Assembly: GCA_035622975.1 (NCBI GenBank)
Contig: DASPUH010000071.1
Location: 1-19,935, forward strand
Reading direction: 5' to 3'
DNA length: 19,935 nt
Source of the DNA: DASPUH01 sp035622975
GTDB lineage: Bacteria; Chloroflexota; Limnocylindria; Limnocylindrales; CSP1-4
Part shown: piece after piece, positions 15,229 to 19,935 of the stretch
Numbering within the stretch: the stretch's first letter is position 1
Layout: the number at the start of each line of letters is the position of its first letter
Program-made: the position numbers and the translations under genes
The notes under the pieces: model-generated
What the model was told of the DNA's origin: nothing
Databases searched by the model: none
What the model saw: only the letters and a program-made list of their open reading frames with translations

Positions 15229-15726
15229 TCACACGCTGGGCTTGATCGTCATGACGAAGATGATCAGGAGCAGGAGCGCGGTCAGGATCATGCCCGTCTG
15301 CTGCTGGCGCTTGATGAGCGCGAGCATGGCCGGAGGCGGGCCTGCGGGAGCGCCGTCCGGCGGCAGGCCGGCCGGGGCGGACCGCACCATGTGGAGCAAC
15401 TTCTCGCCGTTCGGATAGACCACTGTGAACACGATGGTGAAGGCCGCGATGTAGAGGATGATCCCCGCCAGCAGCCAGTGGAAGGCGCTGTCGAACGGGT
15501 TGATGCCCAGGGTCAGGATGAGCCCGATGCCCGTCACGGCCTGGAAGAGCCCGACCGGGATCACGAGCCCCTTCTCGATGGCCACGTTCGCCACGATCAA
15601 CGCCGGTCCGTAGCGGGGCTCGCGGCCAGCGACTCGACCCAGGACCGGGAACGCCGCGGTCGGCCCGAAGGCGATGATCGCCCCGGCGACGTGCAGGAAC
15701 AGGAAGATCGCGGCCAGCGGACTCAT
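15229..15726 (-). CDS. Predicted four-helix integral membrane protein (DUF2269-like)
   Basis: The 165-residue product has hydrophobic segments at about 3-25, 42-72, 83-104 and 145-163. The first holds LFLHVAGAIIAFGPTAAFPVLGR, which resembles DUF2269-type membrane proteins. A Pro/Ala/Gly-rich loop (about 118-132) precedes the last helix. The ATG at 15726 has GAGGG 9 nt upstream. Function is unknown. The 175 bp before it is shared with the divergent exported protein gene. Confidence 0.8.
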   Translation of the reverse strand: MSPLAAIFLFLHVAGAIIAFGPTAAFPVLGRVAGREPRYGPALIVANVAIEKGLVIPVGLFQAVTGIGLILTLGINPFDSAFHWLLAGIILYIAAFTIVFTVVYPNGEKLLHMVRSAPAGLPPDGAPAGPPPAMLALIKRQQQTGMILTALLLLIIFVMTIKPSV

Positions 15727-15803
15727 GCGTGGGCCCTCATGCGTGCTCTGGTCCCCCGAAGGGGCCCAACGATACCGCGACGCCGCACGTGATCGGAGTC
15801 CTT

Positions 15804-15822
15804 CTTACACGGCGCTTACACG
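15804..15822. promoter_or_regulatory. Direct repeat CTTACACG x2 with 11-bp period (possible regulator site)
   Basis: Two copies of CTTACACG begin 11 bp apart in the divergent intergenic region, about 80 bp upstream of both neighbouring start codons. Direct repeats spaced one helical turn are the pattern bound by OmpR/PhoB-family response regulators. There is no experimental support and only two copies, so this is tentative. Confidence 0.35.
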
Positions 15823-15901
15823 TGGTGGTTGCCGGCTGCGCTCGCCCGGCGCACCGTGGCGTCCATCGACCGCGAACCCGCCGCCTCGCACAGGTGATGC
15901 C

Positions 15902-16507
15902 ATGCGTCTCACGCGAACCCATCTGACCCTCATCCTCGCCCTGCTCCTCGTCTTCGGGGGAGCGGCTGCGGGGTTCCTCATCGGCACGAGCAGCCAGCCG
16001 GCGAAGGCGGCCGACGCCACGGCCGCGGCCGGCCAGATCGACGCCCAGGACTTCGACGCGGCGGTCGCCGCGGCCGGCTTCGCCCTGGATCCCTCCACGA
16101 CCGCCACGGTCGCCACCGACGCCAGCGGCCCGGCCGCGCGTGTCACGGCGATCCTGGGCCTCCGGACCGGCCTGGCCCGGCTGGCGCGGACGCTCATCCA
16201 CGCCCAGGCGACCCTGGACCTGCCCAGCAAGGGCGTCCAGACGTACGCCCTGGATCAGGGCCGGGTGGACACGGTGGCTGCCACGAACCTGACCATCACC
16301 GAGACCGGCGGGGCGATAGTCTCGTTCACCCTGTCGTCGGCCACCCGGGTGCGCTCGCAGGGCGCCGCGGCCAGTGTTTCCGACGTGACCGAGGGCGCGG
16401 ACGTCATCGTGGTCTCGCATCAGACGAGCGGGGGCTGGCAGGGCCTGGCGATCGTGCTGGTGCCGCCCGCGGCGGTCCCGGCCGCCTCGCCCGCCCCCAC
16501 GGACTGA
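15902..16507 (+). CDS. Secreted or membrane-anchored protein with a DUF5666-like beta domain
   Basis: The 201-residue product has one N-terminal hydrophobic segment (about 8-28), either a signal peptide or an anchor. An Ala-rich helical region (about 35-115) follows. Then comes a beta-rich region (about 116-188) whose pattern, GRVDTVAATNLTITETGG followed by SDVTEGADVIVVSHQ, recalls DUF5666 repeats. It ends in a Pro/Ala tail. The ATG at 15902 follows an AGGTGA ribosome site. No enzyme motif is visible. The function is unknown, probably extracytoplasmic. Confidence 0.75.
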   Translation: MRLTRTHLTLILALLLVFGGAAAGFLIGTSSQPAKAADATAAAGQIDAQDFDAAVAAAGFALDPSTTATVATDASGPAARVTAILGLRTGLARLARTLIHAQATLDLPSKGVQTYALDQGRVDTVAATNLTITETGGAIVSFTLSSATRVRSQGAAASVSDVTEGADVIVVSHQTSGGWQGLAIVLVPPAAVPAASPAPTD

Positions 16508-16531
16508 CGGCCTCGACCGCTCGGGAGGGCC

Positions 16532-16816
16532 CTAGCTCGACCGGCGGTACCGGTTGCGGAACGCGCCGCCGCCGTAGAAGCCGATGTCGGCCAGGAAGGC
16601 CAGGGCCACGATCAGCCAGGCGAAGGGACCGAGCCCGCCGGTCGTCCAGACCAGCACGTAGGCGAGCGTCGTCCACGGCAGGAACAGGAAGCCCAGCAGC
16701 GGCAGGATCAGGCTGCCGAAGATCGCATCCCAGTGCGACGCGTCGACCAGCCACCAGAAGACGATCAAGGCCCGGGGGCCGATCAGTCCGAGCACCGCGA
16801 GCGCGCAACAGGGCAT
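16532..16816 (-). CDS. Small three-helix membrane protein, 94 residues
   Basis: The product is MPCCALAVLGLIGPRALIVF at the N-terminus, then two more hydrophobic segments (about 32-60 and 64-83), and a basic end (FRNRYRRSS). A CC pair lies at residues 3-4. The frame is open upstream of 16816, but the start is set here by a strong ribosome site (AGGAGG, 6 nt before ATG), and the upstream residues are basic low-complexity sequence. I recognise no named family with confidence. It is convergent with the exported protein gene before it and divergent from the cupin gene. Confidence 0.75.
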   Translation of the reverse strand: MPCCALAVLGLIGPRALIVFWWLVDASHWDAIFGSLILPLLGFLFLPWTTLAYVLVWTTGGLGPFAWLIVALAFLADIGFYGGGAFRNRYRRSS

Positions 16817-16819
16817 CCG

Positions 16820-16828
16820 CTCCCTCCT
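16820..16828 (-). promoter_or_regulatory. Ribosome binding site of the 94-residue membrane protein
   Basis: AGGAGGGAG on the minus strand places the start at 16816 rather than at the upstream in-frame ATG near 17020, which would run into the divergent cupin gene. Confidence 0.65.
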
Positions 16829-16845
16829 GGATGGCAGCTTACAGC

Positions 16846-16873
16846 GCCGAGCGGCCACGAAGGGCCGTTCGGC
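16846..16873. repeat. Inverted repeat in a divergent intergenic region
   Basis: GCCGAGCGGCC and GGCCGTTCGGC form an 11-bp stem with one G-T pair and a 6-nt loop. It lies between the small membrane protein gene and the cupin gene. No T-tract follows on either strand, so it is more likely an operator or leader hairpin than a terminator. Confidence 0.5.
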
Positions 16874-16925
16874 TCTGGCGCGCCGAGCGTCGCGGCCATC
16901 ACACTCGCGTCCCAAGGAGGCTGCC

Positions 16926-17327
16926 ATGCCACTCGCCTCGCCCCGGGCCACGACGCGCTTCAACGAGGACATCCTCGCCCTCGCGCGGGAGAACGCCTTC
17001 TTCCGCAGGGTCCTGTCCACCGGCCCTCACGCCCAGGTCGTGGTGATGTGCATCCCGCCAGCGGGCGAGATCGGCGAGGAGGTCCACCCCGACGTCGACC
17101 AGATCCTCGTCTTCGTGGCCGGGGCCGGTGCTGCGGTCCTGGCTGGAGAGCGCAGCCGCGTGTCGCCCGGCCGCCTTGTCCACGTCCCCGCAGGCACGCT
17201 GCACAACGTCGTCAATACCGGCTCGGTCGACCTTAAGCTCTACACCATCTACGCCCCACCGGAGCACGCGCCCGGCACGGTCCACCGGACCAGGGACGAA
17301 GCGGACGCGGAGGAAGGGCACGTCTAA
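16926..17327 (+). CDS. Cupin-domain protein
   Basis: The 133-residue single-domain cupin has GEIGEEVHPDVDQ (about 47-59) and the second cupin motif PGRLVHVPAGTLHNVVNTGS (81-100). Candidate metal ligands are His54, Gln59 and His93. The usual motif-1 glutamate after the DQ segment is replaced (FVAGAGA), so metal binding may be weak or use other ligands. The ATG at 16926 follows a strong AAGGAGG site. The enzymatic activity of this subgroup is not known to me. It lies 39 bp upstream of the ArsC-like gene on the same strand and may be co-transcribed with it. Confidence 0.88.
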   Translation: MPLASPRATTRFNEDILALARENAFFRRVLSTGPHAQVVVMCIPPAGEIGEEVHPDVDQILVFVAGAGAAVLAGERSRVSPGRLVHVPAGTLHNVVNTGSVDLKLYTIYAPPEHAPGTVHRTRDEADAEEGHV

Positions 17328-17366
17328 GGTCAAGGCGTCCCACGGGTCGACTCGGGAGATCGAACC

Positions 17367-17825
17367 ATGACGCGTGCAGCCGTCCGCGTCCTGTTCGTCG
17401 GCACGGACAACGCCACCCGCAGCCAGCTGGCCGAAGCGCTCCTCAGCCACGAGGCCGGGGACTGGTTCCAGGCCAGCAGCGCGGGTACGGCACCCCGACC
17501 CATCAACCGCCTGACCGTCCACGTGCTCCACGAGATCGGGATCGAGTGGGGGTCGGCCCGCAGCAAGTCGATCGACGAGGTCCGTGGCCAGCCGTTCGAC
17601 TACATCATCACGATGTGCCGCGAGGCACAGGAGGCGTGCCCGGTCATGCAGGCGGGGACCGCCACGATCCACTGGGGCTTCACCGACCCGGCGGCCGTCG
17701 AGGGCACACCGGTGGACCGCCTCGCCGCGTACCGCCACACACGACGCGAGGTGGCCGAGGCCGTCCACCGGTTCGTGGAGCACACCCTGCGGCCGGATCG
17801 GGCCAGCCTCGCGCAAGGCGTGTAG
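17367..17825 (+). CDS. ArsC / low-molecular-weight phosphatase-like protein lacking the catalytic cysteine
   Basis: The 152-residue product fits the thioredoxin-coupled arsenate reductase fold (LMW tyrosine phosphatase family). It has the N-terminal P-loop strand VRVLFVGTDNATRSQLAEALL, the second cysteine pair Cys84 and Cys91 (MCREAQEACPV) at the spacing of the ArsC redox cysteines, and the HWGFTDPA general-acid segment with Asp107. In the P-loop, however, the nucleophilic Cys of CxxNxxRS is Gly12, and the usual second Cys is Thr17. Arg18 and Ser19 are kept. Without the nucleophile, neither arsenate reduction nor phosphatase chemistry by the known mechanism is expected. No other arsenic gene is adjacent. 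The start at 17367 has GGGAG 8 nt upstream. Confidence 0.85.
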   Translation: MTRAAVRVLFVGTDNATRSQLAEALLSHEAGDWFQASSAGTAPRPINRLTVHVLHEIGIEWGSARSKSIDEVRGQPFDYIITMCREAQEACPVMQAGTATIHWGFTDPAAVEGTPVDRLAAYRHTRREVAEAVHRFVEHTLRPDRASLAQGV

Positions 17826-17869
17826 CCCACGACCCGCAGCTCCGTGCGGGCATCGATGCAGGCACGACG

Positions 17870-17898
17870 TTGTGGTAATCCGGCGGTCGGTTTATGAT
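17870..17898 (+). promoter_or_regulatory. Promoter of the TetR gene (TTGTGG - 17 bp - TATGAT), leaderless
   Basis: The -35 box TTGTGG (17870-17875) and -10 box TATGAT (17893-17898) are separated by 17 bp. The -10 ends 9 nt before the ATG at 17908, predicting an mRNA with no or almost no leader. A weak inverted repeat ATGA-N8-TCAT (17894-17909) overlaps the -10 and the start codon and could be an autoregulatory operator. Confidence 0.6.
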
Positions 17899-17907
17899 CG
17901 CGTCGTC

Positions 17908-18603
17908 ATGGCTCGCTCGGTCGATCCCGTCGCTCACGCCGTCCGCCGCGATGCCTACGTGGATGAGGCCATCCGCCTGATCCAGACCAGGGGCTACGAG
18001 CAACTGAGCATCCAGGACGTCATCGACGGGGTCGGCACCTCCAAGGGCGCCTTCTTCCATTACTTCAACTCCAAGGGCGCCCTCCTGGCGGCCGTCATCG
18101 ACCGCATGGTCGAGACCGCCGCGAACATCGTGGCACCGGTGGCGGCCGATCCCCGCCTGTGCGCGGTCGAGAAGCTGCAGGGCGTCTTCGCCGGCATCGC
18201 CAGGTGGAAGGGCGAGCAGCCCGAATTCCAGCCGGCCGCCGTGGAAGCCCTGGTACGCACGTGGTACTCCGACGAGAACTCGATCGTGGTCGAGCGGATG
18301 CGGGCCGCCGTAGGCCAGCGCCTGACGCCGCTCCTCCTGGGCATCCTCCGGCAGGGGGCGGCCGACGGGGAGTTCTCGCTGGCCTCCCCAGAGGGCACTG
18401 CCAGCGTGTTCACTTCGCTCATGCTGGGCCTCAACGACGAGGCGATCCGGCTCTTCCTGGGACGGCGCGACGGGACGGTCTCCGTGGAACACGTGACCTG
18501 CACCCTGAAGGCCTACGCCGACGCGTTCGAGCGGATCCTTGGTCTTCCCCCCATGGCATGGCCGCTTGTCGACGAAACGACGGTCACCCACTGGTTCGCC
18601 TGA
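17908..18603 (+). CDS. TetR/AcrR-family transcriptional regulator
   Basis: The 231-residue product has an N-terminal TetR DNA-binding domain: AIRLIQTRGYEQLSIQDVIDGVGTSKGAFFHYFNSKGALLAAVIDRM (about 21-67), including the GAFFHYFNSK recognition turn. The C-terminal ligand-binding half is all-helical and not recognisable further. The ATG at 17908 is chosen because it begins the family domain and sits just below a promoter; the frame is open upstream. It is followed 25 bp later by an ABC exporter on the same strand, so it most likely represses that exporter and itself, as is common for TetR-ABC pairs. Confidence 0.92.
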   Translation: MARSVDPVAHAVRRDAYVDEAIRLIQTRGYEQLSIQDVIDGVGTSKGAFFHYFNSKGALLAAVIDRMVETAANIVAPVAADPRLCAVEKLQGVFAGIARWKGEQPEFQPAAVEALVRTWYSDENSIVVERMRAAVGQRLTPLLLGILRQGAADGEFSLASPEGTASVFTSLMLGLNDEAIRLFLGRRDGTVSVEHVTCTLKAYADAFERILGLPPMAWPLVDETTVTHWFA

Positions 18604-18628
18604 CTTCCACCTCGCGAAAGGAGCACCC

Positions 18629-19534
18629 ATGACCGCCGTCATCGAGACCGAGAAGCTCACCAAGTCCTACGGGTCGCATCGGGGGATCATCGAGGTCGAC
18701 CTGGCGGTCCAGCAGGGCGAGGTCTTCGGTTTCCTGGGCCCCAACGGGGCGGGCAAGACGACGACGATCCGCGTCCTCCTTGACCTCATCCGCCCGACCT
18801 CGGGGCATGCCCGGGTGTTCGGCATCGAGAGCTCCGCCGACCCAGTGGCCATCCACCGGCGCGTCGGCTACATCCCGGGCGAGTTCGCCCTGTATGACCG
18901 GCTGACCGGCGGTCAGACGCTGGAGTACTTCGCCAACCTGCGGGGCGGCGTGGATCGCGCGTACCAGAAGTCGCTCATCGAGCGCTTCGACCTGGATCCG
19001 ACCCGCCGCTTCCGCGAATACTCCAAGGGCAACAAGCAGAAGGTCGGCGTGATCATCGCCCTCCAGCACCGTCCGGAGCTCCTGGTGCTGGACGAGCCCA
19101 CCTCCGGCCTGGACCCGCTCGTGCAGGCCACCTTCTTCACCACGCTGCATGAGACGACCGCTGCCGGAGCCACCGTCTTCCTCTCGTCGCACATCCTCTC
19201 GGAGGTGGAGAAGAGTGCCGGCCGCGTGGCCATCATCCGTGAGGGCCGCATCGTGAAGCTGGACACCGTGGAGGGCCTCCGCGACCTGGCCCATCACCAG
19301 GTGGAGCTGCGCTTCGCCGGGCCCGTCCCCACCGCCGCCTTCCAGGGCCTGCCGGGAGTGAGCGACGTGGCCGCCGAGGACCACGTGCTGCGCATGCGCG
19401 TCGCCGGGTCGATCACCCCGGTCGTCCGTGCGGCCGCCGGCTACGAGCTGCTCGACTTCGTGTCACGAGAACCGTCGCTCGAGGAGACGTTCCTCGCCCA
19501 GTACGGCCGGGAGGCCACCGAGGTGCCGTCATGA
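18629..19534 (+). CDS. ABC transporter ATP-binding protein (drug/lipid exporter type)
   Basis: The 301-residue product has Walker A GPNGAGKTTT (37-46), signature YSKGNKQKV (131-139, the variant common in BcrA/DrrA-type exporters in place of LSGGQ), Walker B LLVLDEPTSGLDP (151-163) and H-loop histidine in FLSSHILSEVE. The usual Q-loop glutamine position reads YIPGEF, lacking Gln. The C-terminal extension ends in EPSLEETFLAQYG. The ATG at 18629 has an AAAGGAG site. The stop overlaps the permease start as ATGA. It probably forms an efflux system under the TetR regulator just upstream. Confidence 0.93.
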   Translation: MTAVIETEKLTKSYGSHRGIIEVDLAVQQGEVFGFLGPNGAGKTTTIRVLLDLIRPTSGHARVFGIESSADPVAIHRRVGYIPGEFALYDRLTGGQTLEYFANLRGGVDRAYQKSLIERFDLDPTRRFREYSKGNKQKVGVIIALQHRPELLVLDEPTSGLDPLVQATFFTTLHETTAAGATVFLSSHILSEVEKSAGRVAIIREGRIVKLDTVEGLRDLAHHQVELRFAGPVPTAAFQGLPGVSDVAAEDHVLRMRVAGSITPVVRAAAGYELLDFVSREPSLEETFLAQYGREATEVPS

Positions 19535-19935
19535 CCGTGAGTGCGGGGACGCCGCCCACCGCGGCGGCCACCTTCCCCCCCATCCCGCTGCGTCGCCGCC
19601 TTTACGGCTTCGGCAGCATCTACGGCAAGACCATCCGTGACTCGCGCCTCGCCTTCATCATCGTGGCCGGGCTCTTCGGCGGGCTGTCGCTCGTGCTCGG
19701 AGCGGCCATCAACGCGGCGTTCCCGACGCCGGCCGCGCGCGCCGACCTGAATGCCCTCGTCGGGAGCATGCCGGCCTCGATGGTCAACCTGTTCGGCAAC
19801 GCGACGCTCATGGGCGCGAAGCTGGGCACGTTCGGCGGCTACTTCACCTGGAAGTACGGCTCGCTGTTCATCCTGGGGGTCGCCCTCTGGTCGATCTTCG
19901 CGCTGTCCGGCACCCTGGCCGGCGAGGCGGCGCGC
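19531..19935 (+). CDS. ABC transporter permease, N-terminal part (3' truncated by window end)
   Basis: The ATG at 19531 overlaps the ATPase stop (ATGA), and the frame runs open to the window edge (135 codons). A polar N-terminus of about 38 residues leads to LYGFGSIYGKTIRDSRLAF, then a hydrophobic helix (about 41-58), a loop with MPASMVNLFGN, and a second helix near TWKYGSLFILGVALWSIFAL. This matches the large ABC-2-like permeases with an ABC-exporter ATPase partner. The rest of the protein lies outside the window. Confidence 0.85.
   Translation, partial: MTVSAGTPPTAAATFPPIPLRRRLYGFGSIYGKTIRDSRLAFIIVAGLFGGLSLVLGAAINAAFPTPAARADLNALVGSMPASMVNLFGNATLMGAKLGTFGGYFTWKYGSLFILGVALWSIFALSGTLAGEAAR

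Noticed and set aside
15748..15770. Small CCCC-CGAA-GGGG hairpin upstream of the four-helix membrane protein gene
   Set aside because: The stem is only 4-5 bp and such hairpins are frequent by chance at this GC content. There is no T-tract or conserved context.
16817..17020. Longer form of the small membrane protein starting near 17020
   Set aside because: It would overlap the start of the divergent cupin gene and adds a basic low-complexity segment. A strong ribosome site supports the start at 16816.

Overview
The window is a very GC-rich, gene-dense bacterial segment. It carries about 21 protein genes (one truncated at each end) and one tRNA. There is no mobile element, CRISPR array or phage gene, and no gap longer than about 175 bp. 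The best guess for the host is a Chloroflexota bacterium, for example a Limnocylindria-like or Thermomicrobia-like lineage. The basis is a heme A synthase/heme O synthase fusion, an oxidase operon carrying blue-copper domains instead of cytochrome c domains, a PyrK/PyrD-1B pair and a luciferase-like oxidoreductase. This is inference from gene content; no 16S rRNA gene is present. Some actinobacterial lineages remain possible.

Layout. Positions 1-2870 (+) hold the end of an unidentified gene with an acidic tail, then pyrK-pyrD-pyrE, the late steps of UMP synthesis, with GTGA stop/start overlaps. Positions 2890-3879 (-) encode a lipoprotein with a thioredoxin-like domain. Divergent to it is a ctaA-ctaB fusion (3946-5889, +), which meets the copper-chaperone-like ctaG (5867-6874, -) tail to tail with a 23-bp overlap. 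From 6930 to 14075 (+) runs a long oxidase operon: subunit II with a C-terminal cupredoxin, subunits I and III, a small two-helix protein, a six-helix protein with duplicated subunit-IV-like hairpins and a second cupredoxin, a TlpA/ResA-like thioredoxin, and an ABC ATPase plus ABC-2 permease. Initiator tRNA-Met follows on the minus strand with its own promoter and terminator.

Positions 14286-17825 are a mixed accessory stretch: an LLM-class oxidoreductase, a four-helix membrane protein, a DUF5666-like exported protein, a 94-residue membrane protein, a cupin, and an ArsC-like protein lacking its catalytic cysteine. From 17908 to the window end lies a TetR regulator with a second ABC exporter (ATPase complete, permease cut off).

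How it fits together. Genes from 2890 to about 11716, and probably to 14075, form a respiratory-oxidase island covering heme A synthesis, copper insertion, the catalytic subunits and built-in blue-copper electron entry. Most divergent or isolated genes show a TANNNT -10 element 8-13 nt upstream of the start codon, which predicts leaderless or nearly leaderless mRNAs. Genes inside operons use Shine-Dalgarno sites or stop/start overlaps.

The most notable signals are the two sibling cupredoxin modules on separate oxidase-operon proteins, the symmetric -10 element between ctaG and ctaC, the tRNA-fMet promoter that places +1 almost at the mature 5' end, and the ArsC-like protein without its nucleophile.
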